DNA from: Actinomycetales bacterium
GTDB lineage: Bacteria > Actinomycetota > Actinomycetes > Actinomycetales > Dermatophilaceae
Direction of reading: 5' to 3'
Assembly (NCBI GenBank): GCA_016710385.1
Contig: JADJVX010000018.1
Span: forward strand, 310,001 to 374,000
Length of the DNA stretch: 64,000 bases
The number at the start of each line of letters is the position of its first letter. Position 1 is the first letter of the stretch. The translations under genes were made by a program, and so were the position numbers. This document shows positions 12,609-20,927 of the stretch, in pieces. Under the pieces are notes generated by a model. That model was not told the origin of the DNA. It saw only the letters and a list, made by a program, of their open reading frames with translations, and did not search any database.

Positions 12609-12615
12609 ACGGGTC

Positions 12616-13473
12616 CTAGAGGGCCGGCCAGGGGATGGCCGGCCACTCGCCGCTCGGTTGCGGGTACTTGCCGTCGGCGAGCAGGCCGGCCACCCGGTCC
12701 CGCAGCGCCGACAGGTCGCCGGCTGGGAGCAGGCTCGCCAGCGCGAGCGTGACCGCGCTGTCCCGGCGTTCCAGGTCTGCCGCCAGGGCGCTGAGCCGGT
12801 CGACGTCGCGCGGGCGTAGCGGGTCGCCCGCCCAGCCCCAGAGCACGGTTCGCAGCTTGGGGTCGGCGTGCAAGGTCAGGCCGTGGTCGAAACCCCAGAG
12901 CCGGCCGCTCGCATCCCGCACGAGGTGCGAGCCCTTGCGGTCGGAGTTGTTGAGGACGGCATCCAACAGAGCGGCGTCGCGGACGTCGTCGCGGTCCTCG
13001 TGGACGACGCTCACCCATCGACCATCGGCAAGCTGGCCGTCAACCACGGGGAGGTGACCCGGCGGCACCTGCCCGCGGGCGACCAGACGCACCGGGCTGG
13101 GCAGGTCTGCGCTGGCAAAGGGGTCCCCGATCCAGACCTGGACCGATCCGGGGCCTAGGGGCCCCTCACGCAGCACCGTGGCCGGGATGATCCCCACGCC
13201 GAGGTGGCGCGCCAGCTGAAAGCTCGCGACTTCACGGCCGGCCAGGGTGCCGTCGGGGAAATCCCACAGTGGACGCTCACCGCGGATCGGCTTGTAGATG
13301 ACGTGCAACGACGCCTCGGGCTCGGCCACCCCGGGTAGCTCCGCGCCCTCAGCGACCGTGAGTTTGGCCAGCAACGCGACATTGCTCGCTCCGGTGATGC
13401 GCCCCACCAGCTCCATCGGAGCGCTCTGAAGCACGGAAACCAGCGTGCTTTCCGCGTCGAGCGCCGGGTTCAT
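12616..13473 (-). CDS. SCO1664-family conserved protein (kinase-like fold)
   Basis: About 285 aa. Conserved actinobacterial protein found between DUF3090 and mshC genes. It carries a phosphatidylinositol-kinase-like arrangement: ASNVALLAKL then HVIYKPIRGERPLWDFP (a possible ATP-binding lysine), LDAVLNNSDRKGSHLVRD (catalytic-loop-like N-x-D-R-K-x-x-H) and LWGFDHGLTLH (DFG-like Asp). Enzyme activity is not established. The start at 13473 avoids overlap with the upstream gene, 10 nt away; the ORF is open to 13545. Clearly part of the mshC operon-like cluster. Confidence 0.85.
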   Translation of the reverse strand: MNPALDAESTLVSVLQSAPMELVGRITGASNVALLAKLTVAEGAELPGVAEPEASLHVIYKPIRGERPLWDFPDGTLAGREVASFQLARHLGVGIIPATVLREGPLGPGSVQVWIGDPFASADLPSPVRLVARGQVPPGHLPVVDGQLADGRWVSVVHEDRDDVRDAALLDAVLNNSDRKGSHLVRDASGRLWGFDHGLTLHADPKLRTVLWGWAGDPLRPRDVDRLSALAADLERRDSAVTLALASLLPAGDLSALRDRVAGLLADGKYPQPSGEWPAIPWPAL

Positions 13474-13483
13474 GCCGCCGACG

Positions 13484-14074
13484 TCATCGGCGATACCCGT
13501 TGGCTCGCGGGCAGATGTGTCCCGCGGGGTCCAGCGGCCCGGCACAGAAAGGACAGGGCGGGCGTCCGGCTCGGATGAGGCTTTGCGCGCGCCGGGCGAA
13601 GGCCCGCGCCTGCGCCGGCGGGAGGGTCACCCGCAGGCCATCACCGACAAGAACCTCGGGGTTGAGCAGCCGGGCAACCTCGCCCTCGGCATCCCCGTCG
13701 TCGTCCCCGTCGTCGTCCTCGGCGTCACCCTCCGTCGCATCGTCGTCAGTCGGCCGCGCCTCGATGACCACGACCTGCCGAGCCGGATCCCAGCCCAACG
13801 CGATGGTCCGCACTCGGAAGTCGTCCTCGATGGGCGTGTCCAGGGCGTCGTCGTCCTGGTATGCCGTGGCGCTGGCATCGCTTCCGGCGGCACCCGCGAA
13901 GTCGTCGAGGACGTCGAGCACCCGGTCGGCAAGCACCGACAAGGCCTCCTTCTCGCACGACACACTGATCAGGCGCCGCCCCTCGCGCGCCTGGAGGAAG
14001 AAGGTGCGTTGTCCCGGGGGGCCGACCGTGCCCGCGACGAAGCGGTGCGGCGGATCGAAGTCGTGGACCGGCAT
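13484..14074 (-). CDS. DUF3090-family protein with C-terminal zinc-ribbon-like cysteines
   Basis: 196 aa. Matches the actinobacterial DUF3090 family: FVAGTVGPPGQRTFFLQARE near the N-terminus and LTPAQ-like ARAFARRAQSLIRAGRPPC before the end. The tail CPFC...HICPRANGYRR resembles a zinc ribbon. Function unknown; in relatives the gene always sits beside the histidine phosphatase and SCO1664-family genes, as here, so a joint task is likely. The ATG lies inside a dispersed-motif copy (GGTATGCCGG) and TAGGGT sits 6 nt upstream, overlapping the stop codon of the previous gene. Confidence 0.88.
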   Translation of the reverse strand: MPVHDFDPPHRFVAGTVGPPGQRTFFLQAREGRRLISVSCEKEALSVLADRVLDVLDDFAGAAGSDASATAYQDDDALDTPIEDDFRVRTIALGWDPARQVVVIEARPTDDDATEGDAEDDDGDDDGDAEGEVARLLNPEVLVGDGLRVTLPPAQARAFARRAQSLIRAGRPPCPFCAGPLDPAGHICPRANGYRR

Positions 14075-14080
14075 ACCCCG

Positions 14081-14086
14081 ACCCTA
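14081..14086 (-). promoter_or_regulatory. -10 element TAGGGT, leaderless DUF3090 gene
   Basis: TAGGGT 6 nt before the ATG at 14074. It overlaps the TAG stop of the upstream phosphatase gene, so the downstream gene may have its own promoter. Confidence 0.4.
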
Positions 14087-14821
14087 ACCGGCTCCGCCGC
14101 CGACTGCCGCGTCCCCGGAGGCCACGCCCGACGGGGAGCCCCCGTCCTGGCCGCCGGACTCCGGTCTCGGCCGGATGGCATCCAGCGGACCGCCCAGGTC
14201 ATTGCTGCGCAGCAGGAAGGGCCGCGTCGGCGTGTAGCGGACGATGCTCACCGAGGCAGGGTCCACGACGAAGCGCTGAAACTGGTCGAGATGAGCGCCG
14301 GCCGCATCGGCAAGCACCGCCTTGATGACATCACCATGGGACACCGCCACCCACACCGCCTGGGCTCCGTGCGCAGCCTCGACCTCGGCATCAACGCGGC
14401 GCACGGCGGCCACCGCCCGTGCAGCCATCTCGGCGATCGATTCACCCGGCAACTCCCCGTCGGGGAATCGGGCGGCCGAAGGGTGGTCCTGCACCACCCG
14501 CCAGAGCGGTTCGGTGGCCAGCTCCGAGAGCAACCGCCCCGACCACGCCCCGTAACGGCACTCCCCCAGGTCATCGGTGGTCTCGAGCACAGGCCGGTCG
14601 TCGAGGGCATCGGCCAGCAATCGCGCCGTCTGCAGGCATCGGGGTAGCGGGGAGCTGACCAGGCGAGCGACCGGCATACCGGCCGTCGCCAGCCGGGCTC
14701 CGACGGCGCGGGCCGCCTCCCTTCCCACCTCGTCGAGCTCGACCCCCGGCAGCCACCCCGCGAGGGTGCCGGAGGCGTTGGCAGTGGTCCGACCGTGGCG
14801 GACGAGCAGGACGGTGGCCAT
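14084..14821 (-). CDS. Histidine-phosphatase family protein (MSMEG_4193-type phosphomutase-like)
   Basis: About 245 aa. Branch of the phosphoglycerate mutase/acid phosphatase superfamily. The catalytic RHG motif is VLLVRHGRTTAN at the N-terminus; the second conserved region is SPLPRCLQTARLL, and the second histidine is in VAVSHGDVIKAV. Substrate unknown; the M. tuberculosis neighbour Rv2135c is the positional equivalent. The Gly/Ala-rich C-terminus looks disordered. Start taken as the ATG at 14821; a GTG lies just before it. TAGGTT sits 6 nt upstream of the ATG. First gene of a five-gene minus-strand run ending in mshC. Confidence 0.9.
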   Translation of the reverse strand: MATVLLVRHGRTTANASGTLAGWLPGVELDEVGREAARAVGARLATAGMPVARLVSSPLPRCLQTARLLADALDDRPVLETTDDLGECRYGAWSGRLLSELATEPLWRVVQDHPSAARFPDGELPGESIAEMAARAVAAVRRVDAEVEAAHGAQAVWVAVSHGDVIKAVLADAAGAHLDQFQRFVVDPASVSIVRYTPTRPFLLRSNDLGGPLDAIRPRPESGGQDGGSPSGVASGDAAVGGGAG

Positions 14822-14827
14822 CACCTC

Positions 14828-14833
14828 AACCTA
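14828..14833 (-). promoter_or_regulatory. -10 element TAGGTT, leaderless phosphatase gene
   Basis: TAGGTT with 6 nt to the ATG at 14821; likely promoter of the phosphatase-DUF3090-SCO1664-mshC run. Confidence 0.5.
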
Positions 14834-14882
14834 CCGGCGAGGCTCCCACACGGCCCCCTCGATCCGTGATGACATTCTCCCT

Positions 14883-15884
14883 GTGATTGTCGACCAAGCC
14901 ATGTACGTCGATGGCATCCGGCTGTCCCCGGGTGATCTCAGCGATGAATTGGCGACCTTGCGGGCCAGTGCCTCGGGGTTCATCTGGATCGGCCTCAAAG
15001 ACCCCACCGACGAGGAGTTCTCTCTGGTCAACCGCGAGCTGGGGCTGCACCCCCTGGCCGTCGAGGACGCCATCACGGGCAACCAGCGGGCCAAGATCGA
15101 TGCCTACGAGGGCAGCCTGCTCGCGGTCATCAAGACGCTGCGCTATGTCGAGCGCACCAGTGACATCGAGACCGGCGAGGTCATGGTCTTCGTCGGCGAC
15201 CGCTTTGTCGTCACGGTGCGGCGCGGGGAGGCCAATCCGCTCGACCACGTCCGGCGCCGGCTGGAAAACGATCCGGTGCAGCTGCGGCTCGGTCCATTGG
15301 CGGTCCTGCACGCGGTCATGGACAGCGTCGTCGACAACTACGAGTCGATCGACCGCTACATCGCCGAGGACCTCACCCAGATTGAGCAGCAGGTCTTCGG
15401 CGAGCAAGGCAATGTCGACGCCACGTCGATCTACCGGCTCAAGCGAGAGGTGCTCGAGTTCCGTCGGGCGGCTGTGCCGCTGGCCGAGGCGATGAAACGC
15501 TTCCCGTTCCTCAACTACGTCGGCAAGGGTGAGAAGAAGGTGCTCCCCTTCTTCCGCGACGTCGAGGACCACCTGGCCCGCACCAACGACCACGTCGAGT
15601 CCTACGACCGGCTGCTCTCGGAAATCCTCAACGCGCACCTCACCAAGGTGACCGTGCAGCAGAACGAGGACATGCGCCGGATTTCGGCATGGGTCGCGAT
15701 GGCCGCCGTGCCGACGATGATCGCCGGTGTCTACGGCATGAACTTCCACTACATGCCCGAGCTCGAAGCGACCATCACCATCAACGGTGAAGACTTCTAC
15801 TGGGGATACTTCGCGATCGTCGCCCTCATGGTCAGCGTGTCAGCAGGTCTGTTCATCTTCTTCCGCAAGCACGGCTGGCTGTAA
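14883..15884 (+). CDS. corA: CorA-family magnesium/cobalt transporter
   Basis: About 333 aa. Pentameric inner-membrane channel for Mg2+ and Co2+. The soluble N-terminal funnel is followed by a long helix and two C-terminal transmembrane segments (about residues 270-290 and 305-328). The selectivity motif YGMNF ends the first of these, and the protein ends FIFFRKHGWL, a normal positively charged terminus. The GTG at 14883 (V-I-V-D-Q-A-M-Y-V-D-G) gives the usual family N-terminus; the ATG at 14901 is the alternative. Divergent from the phosphatase gene, with about 60 bp between them. Confidence 0.92.
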   Translation: MIVDQAMYVDGIRLSPGDLSDELATLRASASGFIWIGLKDPTDEEFSLVNRELGLHPLAVEDAITGNQRAKIDAYEGSLLAVIKTLRYVERTSDIETGEVMVFVGDRFVVTVRRGEANPLDHVRRRLENDPVQLRLGPLAVLHAVMDSVVDNYESIDRYIAEDLTQIEQQVFGEQGNVDATSIYRLKREVLEFRRAAVPLAEAMKRFPFLNYVGKGEKKVLPFFRDVEDHLARTNDHVESYDRLLSEILNAHLTKVTVQQNEDMRRISAWVAMAAVPTMIAGVYGMNFHYMPELEATITINGEDFYWGYFAIVALMVSVSAGLFIFFRKHGWL

Positions 15885-15910
15885 CCCCCATCGGCCCAAC
15901 TCGGCGTTCG

Positions 15911-15929
15911 ACCTGCCGTCCCGGCAGGT
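15911..15929. terminator. Bidirectional terminator-like hairpin
   Basis: ACCTGCC, 5-nt loop, GGCAGGT: a perfect 7-bp stem between the convergent corA and uppP genes. Confidence 0.6.
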
Positions 15930-15935
15930 GCCCGG

Positions 15936-16790
15936 TCAGGTGGCGCTGAGCACACCGGCGCCCAGCGCGATGGCCATGAGCACGCCGAGCACGACCCGAT
16001 AGACGACGAACGCCTTGAGGGTGTTCGTGGCCACGAACTTGAGCAGCCAGGCGATCGAGGCATAGGCGACGACGAACGCCACGACAATGCCCACCCCCAT
16101 TTGGCCTTTGCCCAGCGAGGACATGTCGGTGGTCAACGTTTCGTAGAGTCCGGCGGCGGTGAGCGCCGGGATCGCGAGGAAGAACGACAGCCGGGTCGCG
16201 GTCACCCGGTCGATACCACGGAACAGTCCCGCGGAGATCGTGGCGCCGGAGCGGCTGACCCCAGGGATCAGCGAAAAGCACTGCACCAGCCCGATGATCA
16301 GACCGTCGGTGATCGACACGGTGCCCTCGCCGCGCTCGCCCTCCTCGCGGTTGAGTTTGGCGTGGCGCGTCTCGGCGACGACCATGACCACGCTCCACAG
16401 CACGAGGGCAGCGGCGACGACCCACAGTGAACGCAGCGGCCCCTCGATGACCTTGCGCAGCGCAAAGCCCACGAGCGCCACCGGCATCGAGCCGACGATG
16501 ACCGCCCACGCCAACTGATAGTCCGGATGACTCCGCCGAGCGCTGTCGGTGAGGCCGCCGATCCAGGCGCCGGCCAACCGCACGATGTCGCGCCAGAAGT
16601 AGATGAGGGTCGCCGCGATCGCCCCGAGCTGGATCAAGGCGGTGTATGCCGTGACGGCCGGGTCGTTGACCGACAGGCCCAGCAGCTTCTCGGTCACCGT
16701 GAGGTGACCCGTCGACGAGACCGGGAGGTATTCGGTGAGCCCTTCGACGACGCCGAGGATGACCGCTGCGGGGTAGCTCAAGTCAGACAC
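15936..16790 (-). CDS. uppP: Undecaprenyl-diphosphatase
   Basis: 284 aa, polytopic membrane protein. Dephosphorylates undecaprenyl diphosphate to recycle the carrier lipid of peptidoglycan synthesis; the same family gives bacitracin resistance. Both family signatures are intact: EGLTEYLPVSSTGHL near residue 14 and PGVSRSGATISAG near 175, which holds the catalytic Ser/Arg. Seven to eight hydrophobic segments. GTG start only 6 nt after the stop of the F420-oxidoreductase gene, so the two are probably cotranscribed; TAGGCT 8 nt upstream could also give a separate leaderless start. The M. tuberculosis uppP (Rv2136c) lies in the same neighbourhood. Confidence 0.95.
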   Translation of the reverse strand: MSDLSYPAAVILGVVEGLTEYLPVSSTGHLTVTEKLLGLSVNDPAVTAYTALIQLGAIAATLIYFWRDIVRLAGAWIGGLTDSARRSHPDYQLAWAVIVGSMPVALVGFALRKVIEGPLRSLWVVAAALVLWSVVMVVAETRHAKLNREEGERGEGTVSITDGLIIGLVQCFSLIPGVSRSGATISAGLFRGIDRVTATRLSFFLAIPALTAAGLYETLTTDMSSLGKGQMGVGIVVAFVVAYASIAWLLKFVATNTLKAFVVYRVVLGVLMAIALGAGVLSAT

Positions 16791-16796
16791 GAAGGG

Positions 16797-17861
16797 TCAG
16801 CCTAATCCCGCTTGCTGTACAGCATCCGCCATCATCCGCAGCGTGGCGCGGCGCGCCGCCAGCGTGGGCGCATACGGGCTGATCGACAGGGTGGTGACCC
16901 CGGCCTCGGCGTAGGCCGCCAATCGGTCGCGAATTCGGCCGGCTGGGCCGAGCAGCGCGGTGGCATCGAGGAACTCACGTGGCACCGCCGCCGCGGCGTC
17001 GCGGGCCCGGCCGTCCAGATAGAGCTGCTGGATGACCGCGGCTTCCTTCTCGAAGCCCATCCGGCAGGCCAACTGGTTGTAGAAGTTCTTCTCTCGCGAG
17101 CCCATCCCCCCGATGTAGAGGGCTGCATAGGCGCTGACCGCTGCGTAGGCGTAGTCGAGATCGTCAGTGAGCACGACGGGCACGGTGGGCACGACATCGA
17201 ATCCCGCCAGCGGGTCTTCCGGTGTGCCCCGGCCGCCACGGACTGCCCCGACCCGCAACGATGCGCGCAACTGCCCGGAATGCTCGGGGCTGAAGAAGAT
17301 CGCCAGCCACCCATCAGCGATCTCGCCGGTGAGTTCGAGGTTCTTCGGGCCGACGGCCGCGAGGTAGACCGGGATCTCACCGCCGCGCACTGGGCGGACC
17401 GTCAGGCGCAGCGCCTTCCCAGGGCCGTCGGGCAGCGGCAGGGTGAAGTGCCGCCCGGCGTACTGCACCGTTTCGCGTCGCAGGGCCATCCGGACGATGT
17501 CGACGTATTCGCGGGTGCGTCCCAGCGGTGCGTCGAAGCGCACCCCGTGCCAGCCCTCACTCACCTGCGGACCACTGACCCCCAGCCCCAACCGGAAGCG
17601 TCCGTCGGACAGCGAGTCGAGCGTCGCGGCGGTCATCGCGGTCATGGCCGGGCTCCGGGCGGGGATCTGCAGGACGGCCGAGCCGAGGCCGATCCGGGTG
17701 GTCTGCGCCCCGATCCACGACAGGATCGTCGGGGCGTCCGAGCCATAGGCTTCGGCGACCCAGCAGACGTCGTACCCCAACTGATCGGCGTCCTGGGCGA
17801 GCACGAGGTTGTCCTTGCCGTTGCCGGCGCCCCAGTAGCCGAGGTTGAGAGCCAGTCGCAT
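16797..17861 (-). CDS. LLM-class F420-dependent oxidoreductase
   Basis: 354 aa. Luciferase-like TIM-barrel oxidoreductase expected to use coenzyme F420. N-terminal MRLALNLGYWGAGN, then GYDVCWVAEAYGSDAP, GAVL-type IGLGSAVLQIPARSPAMTAM, the FRLGLGVSGPQV strand and the VYLAAVGPKNLELTGEIADGW region are characteristic. Substrate unknown. The family is abundant in F420-producing actinobacteria, so its presence implies that this organism makes F420. TAGCCT lies 6 nt before the ATG. Divergent from the aldo/keto reductase gene and in one run with uppP. Confidence 0.9.
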   Translation of the reverse strand: MRLALNLGYWGAGNGKDNLVLAQDADQLGYDVCWVAEAYGSDAPTILSWIGAQTTRIGLGSAVLQIPARSPAMTAMTAATLDSLSDGRFRLGLGVSGPQVSEGWHGVRFDAPLGRTREYVDIVRMALRRETVQYAGRHFTLPLPDGPGKALRLTVRPVRGGEIPVYLAAVGPKNLELTGEIADGWLAIFFSPEHSGQLRASLRVGAVRGGRGTPEDPLAGFDVVPTVPVVLTDDLDYAYAAVSAYAALYIGGMGSREKNFYNQLACRMGFEKEAAVIQQLYLDGRARDAAAAVPREFLDATALLGPAGRIRDRLAAYAEAGVTTLSISPYAPTLAARRATLRMMADAVQQAGLG

Positions 17862-17867
17862 GGCGTC

Positions 17868-17873
17868 AGGCTA
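17868..17873 (-). promoter_or_regulatory. -10 element TAGCCT, leaderless LLM gene
   Basis: TAGCCT, 6-nt spacer, ATG at 17861, no Shine-Dalgarno. Confidence 0.5.
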
Positions 17874-17933
17874 TCGGCGCCCACCGCGTGGCGCCGGGTC
17901 CCGACCATGGCCGGGGTGGATACCGTACGAGCC

Positions 17934-18872
17934 ATGCGTCAGCGCCGGCTCGGTTCCTCCGGTCTCACGGTCTCCACGCTGGGACTCGGCACCCTTACCT
18001 GGGGGGATGCGGTCGATCACGACACTGCTGGTGACCTCCTGGTGGCCTACCACGAAGCCGGCGGCACGCTCGTGGACACCGCGCCCACCTACGGCGATGG
18101 ACTGGCCGAGCTCTGGTTGGGCGAGTTGCTCACCTCTGCTGTCCCCCGTGAGGACCTGGTCGTCGTCAGCAAGGCCGGACTGCACTGGCACGTCGGTGAG
18201 CGCCACGTCGACTCGTCGCGCCGCGGGATGCTCCGCTCGCTCGAAGCGTCGCTGCAGCGCTTGCGCACCGATCACGTCGACGTCTGGCTGGCCCACGTGT
18301 GGGATCCGCAGGTGCCCCTCGAGGAGACCCTCGGGGCGCTGGAGTATGCCGTGCACTCCGGTCGCGCGCGCTATGTCGGTGTTTCCAACTATCGCGGCTG
18401 GCAGGCAGCGCGGGCCTTTTCAATCCTGGAGCAGGCTCGTATCCCGTTGCTCATGGCCCAGATCGAGTCTTCCTTGATGGCCCGCGCGATGGACGAGGTG
18501 CTTGCGGCGGGCAATGGCCTGGGCTTCGGTGTCGTGGGCTGGGCGCCCTTGGGTCGGGGTGTCCTCACCGGGAAGTATCGCCACGGCATACCGGCCGACT
18601 CCCGCGCCGCCTCCCGCAGCTTCCCGGGTTTCCAGCAGCGTTTTCTCACCGATCGTCACCGTGGCCTGGTGGAAGCGGCGCATATCGCCGCGCGCGGGCT
18701 CGATGTGCCGGCCGCGTCCGTGGCCCTGGCCTGGGCTCGGGATCGTGACGGAATGAGCGCGGTCCTCACCGGACCTCGCACGCTGGGGCAACTACGGACT
18801 GCCATCGACGCCGACTCGCTCACGCTGCCCGCCGAGGTGCGCTCGGCCTTGGACGACGTATCGCTGGGCTGA
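17934..18872 (+). CDS. Aldo/keto reductase
   Basis: 312 aa. NADPH-dependent (beta/alpha)8-barrel oxidoreductase, cytosolic. Visible are RRLGSSGLTVSTLGLGT at the start, the catalytic Asp and Tyr in VDTAPTYGDGLAE, the catalytic Lys in VVVSKAGLHW, the LQRLRTDHVDVWLAHVWDP strand, GVSNYRGWQ and the C-terminal nucleotide loop around SAVLTGPRTLGQL. Substrate unknown. Start at 17934 matches the family N-terminus; an in-frame ATG 27 nt upstream is possible. TACCGT lies 7 nt before the chosen start. Confidence 0.92.
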   Translation: MRQRRLGSSGLTVSTLGLGTLTWGDAVDHDTAGDLLVAYHEAGGTLVDTAPTYGDGLAELWLGELLTSAVPREDLVVVSKAGLHWHVGERHVDSSRRGMLRSLEASLQRLRTDHVDVWLAHVWDPQVPLEETLGALEYAVHSGRARYVGVSNYRGWQAARAFSILEQARIPLLMAQIESSLMARAMDEVLAAGNGLGFGVVGWAPLGRGVLTGKYRHGIPADSRAASRSFPGFQQRFLTDRHRGLVEAAHIAARGLDVPAASVALAWARDRDGMSAVLTGPRTLGQLRTAIDADSLTLPAEVRSALDDVSLG

Positions 18873-18876
18873 ACCC

Positions 18877-18890
18877 GACCCCGAGGGGTC
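18877..18890. terminator. Short hairpin between convergent genes
   Basis: GACCCC-GA-GGGGTC just after the aldo/keto reductase stop; it overlaps the stop codon of the opposing gene. No T-tract. Confidence 0.4.
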
Positions 18891-19263
18891 AGCCCCGTTC
18901 ATCCTCGTCGTCGAGATCATCAGCGTCGTCGTCGTCGAGATCGTCAGCGTTCTCGGCGTCGTCGTCATCCGCATCGTCGGCGTCGTCGAAGTCGATCTCC
19001 TCGTCGTCGAGTCCCGCGTAGACCCCCGACCCGTCATCGTCGGTATCGAGGTCGTCCTCGATGTCGCCGTAGACCGCCAACGGGGTGGCGACATCGGTGG
19101 CGACGAAGAGGGCCTCGTCATAATCGTCGAATGCCACCGCGAGGGCTTCCGCGGCAGACACCACCGCCGGGTCGTCGGGGTCGCGGCGGCTGGAGGCCAC
19201 TTCCAGGTGCCGCTCCAGAGCAGTGACGAGCTGAGCGAGCGCGGCGCGCGGGTCGACGGTCAT
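18889..19263 (-). CDS. Small acidic protein with Asp-rich C-terminal half
   Basis: 124 aa. The first 60 residues (ALAQLVTALERHLEVASSR, then ALAVAFDDYDEALF) predict two helices; the last 60 are almost wholly Asp/Glu with runs such as DDADDDDAENADDLDDDD. I do not recognise a named family with certainty. Similar small helical proteins with acidic tails are common in actinobacteria and are sometimes labelled primosomal, a label I would not adopt. The start at 19263 (MTVDPRAAL) is preferred; an in-frame alternative lies 27 nt upstream. The acidic tail could mimic nucleic acid or bind basic proteins or metal; that is speculation. Confidence 0.7.
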   Translation of the reverse strand: MTVDPRAALAQLVTALERHLEVASSRRDPDDPAVVSAAEALAVAFDDYDEALFVATDVATPLAVYGDIEDDLDTDDDGSGVYAGLDDEEIDFDDADDADDDDAENADDLDDDDADDLDDEDERG

Positions 19264-19311
19264 GTCACGACCGTACCCGTTCGGGGTCACGATTGGGCAT
19301 CCGGTTCTCGG

Positions 19312-20661
19312 TCACGCGAGATCGAGGAACCGACGCAACACCCGGGCACCAAACTCAAGGGAGGCAACCGGCACCCGCTCGTCGATCCCGTGGAACATCG
19401 GCACGAAGTCGATGTCGGGGGGCAACTGCAGCGGTGCAAACCCGTAGCCGCGGATCCCAAGCCGGCTCAGCGCCTTGTTGTCGGTGCCGCCCGACAAGCA
19501 GTAGGGCAAGATGCTCGCCTCCGGATCCTCCGCCAGCAGCGAGGCTCGCATCGCCCCGACAATGTCGCTGTCGAAGGGTGCGTCGAGAGCAATGTCTCGG
19601 TGAAGCACCTCGACCTGGACGTGTTCACCGGCCAACCGTTCCAGCGTGCTCAGCACATCGGCCTCGTGACCGGGCAGGAATCGGGCGTCGACCGCAGCGG
19701 TCGCGGACTGCGGGATGACATTTTGCTTGTAGCCCGCCTCGAGCATCGTCACGTTGGCGGTGTCGCGCAGCGTCCCCAGCACAAATCCTTGGGCGCTGCC
19801 GAGCTTCTCGAACAGCGCGGCCGGATGCGTGGCCGGGTCGTCCACGGCATACGGCAGGCCGGTGATCTCCGAGAGTCCGTCGAGCAGGCCCCGGACCGAG
19901 GCGATGTACTCACGCGGCCATGGGTGGGCATCGATGCGCGCGATGGCCTGGGCCAGGCGCACGATGGCATTCGCGTCGGTCGGGACGGACCCGTGACCCG
20001 CGCGGCCGTGCGCCCGCAGGCGCAGCCAGAGGATGCCCTTCTCGGCCGTTTGGACAAGATAGGCACGACGCGGCGCTCCGGTATGCCGTGCCGGCACCGT
20101 CACGCTGAACCCGCCGACCTCGCTGATCGCCTCGGTCGCGCCCTCGAACCACTCCGGATGCTGGGACACCAGCCAATGGGATCCGGCGTCGCCGCCGGCT
20201 TCCTCGTCGGCGAAGAAGGCAAACGTCGTCGTCCGGGCCGGGCGAGCCCCGGTGCGCGCCAGATCGCGGATGCACGCGAGGATCATCGCGTCCATGCCCT
20301 TCATGTCGACGGCGCCGCGGCCCCAGATGCAGCCGTCCCGCTCCTCACCCGAGAAGGGGTCGACCTGCCAGTCGGGGGCATGGGCCGGCACGACGTCGAG
20401 ATGGCCATGGACGACCAAGCCGGGGCGGTCGGGCTCACGCCCCTCGATGCGCACCATGAGCGAGGTCCGTCGGGGTGAGCTCTCGACGACGGCCGGGTCC
20501 AGACCCACCTCATGCAACGCATGCGCGACATACTCGGCGGCTTCCCGCTCACCCGGGCCTTGGTTGTCGCCCGCGTTGACGGAGGGGATCCGGATGAGAT
20601 CGGCACACAACCTGGCGACCTCGTCCTCGGGACGGATCTGAGTTTCGCTCTGGTGTCGCAT
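19312..20661 (-). CDS. M20-family zinc peptidase / deacylase
   Basis: 449 aa. Cocatalytic dizinc hydrolase related to ArgE, DapE and carboxypeptidase G2; probably cleaves a dipeptide or N-acyl amino acid in the cytoplasm. Metal-site motifs are VVHGHLDVVPA, WGRGAVDMKGM (bridging Asp) and FFADEEAGGDAG (catalytic Glu); the dimerisation insert begins near GILWLRLRAHGRAGHGS and the last ligand is the His in FVPMFHGIDERVP. Substrate cannot be fixed. The M. tuberculosis relative Rv2141c lies in a comparable neighbourhood. TAGGTT 6 nt before the ATG suggests a leaderless transcript. Confidence 0.93.
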   Translation of the reverse strand: MRHQSETQIRPEDEVARLCADLIRIPSVNAGDNQGPGEREAAEYVAHALHEVGLDPAVVESSPRRTSLMVRIEGREPDRPGLVVHGHLDVVPAHAPDWQVDPFSGEERDGCIWGRGAVDMKGMDAMILACIRDLARTGARPARTTTFAFFADEEAGGDAGSHWLVSQHPEWFEGATEAISEVGGFSVTVPARHTGAPRRAYLVQTAEKGILWLRLRAHGRAGHGSVPTDANAIVRLAQAIARIDAHPWPREYIASVRGLLDGLSEITGLPYAVDDPATHPAALFEKLGSAQGFVLGTLRDTANVTMLEAGYKQNVIPQSATAAVDARFLPGHEADVLSTLERLAGEHVQVEVLHRDIALDAPFDSDIVGAMRASLLAEDPEASILPYCLSGGTDNKALSRLGIRGYGFAPLQLPPDIDFVPMFHGIDERVPVASLEFGARVLRRFLDLA

Positions 20662-20667
20662 GAGCCC

Positions 20668-20673
20668 AACCTA
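20668..20673 (-). promoter_or_regulatory. -10 element TAGGTT, leaderless M20 gene
   Basis: TAGGTT, 6-nt spacer, ATG at 20661. Confidence 0.5.
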
Positions 20674-20730
20674 ACGCGGCGCGGCTCGGGCACTCATCAG
20701 GTCGGTTCGTGCCGGGCCCCTGGCGCGTGC

Positions 20731-20736
20731 TATCGT
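20731..20736 (+). promoter_or_regulatory. Putative -10 element (TATCGT) of the tRNA-Leu gene
   Basis: TATCGT about 45 nt before the tRNA 5' end; it fits the TANNNT pattern seen across the window. The -35 is not convincing. Confidence 0.35.
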
Positions 20737-20780
20737 TCCGGCTCGCGAGGGCAGCCCAGCCGGTGCCCGCGTGACACCTC

Positions 20781-20866
20781 GTCCGGGTGGCGGAATGGCA
20801 GACGCGCTAGCTTGAGGTGCTAGTGCCCTCACGGGCATGGGGGTTCAAGTCCCCCTCCGGACACCA
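20781..20866 (+). tRNA. tRNA-Leu (anticodon GAG)
   Basis: 83-nt class II tRNA plus encoded CCA. The 7-bp acceptor stem pairs GTCCGGG with TCCGGAC (one G-U). The anticodon arm is CTAGC-TTGAGGT-GCTAG with anticodon GAG at 20814-20816, reading CUC and CUU. A long variable arm (GTGCCCTCACGGGCAT) marks it as Leu, and the T arm is GGGGG-TTCAAGT-CCCCC. No integrase or duplicated 3' end is seen nearby, so there is no sign that it serves as an attachment site. Confidence 0.97.
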
Positions 20867-20868
20867 CC

Positions 20869-20907
20869 AACTCCCCGTCCCTGTGCATGTCACTGGCTCG
20901 GGGAGTT
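20869..20907 (+). terminator. Terminator-like hairpin after tRNA-Leu
   Basis: AACTCCCCG and CGGGGAGTT form a perfect 9-bp stem around a 21-nt loop, 2 nt after the encoded CCA. It also lies before the stop of the converging deacetylase gene, so it may act in both directions. Confidence 0.65.
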
Positions 20908-20927
20908 CTGCATTCACCTGACCGCAG

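Noticed and set aside
20781..20866. tRNA-Leu as an attachment site for an island
   Set aside because: No integrase, no repeated tRNA 3' end and no shift in composition on either side.
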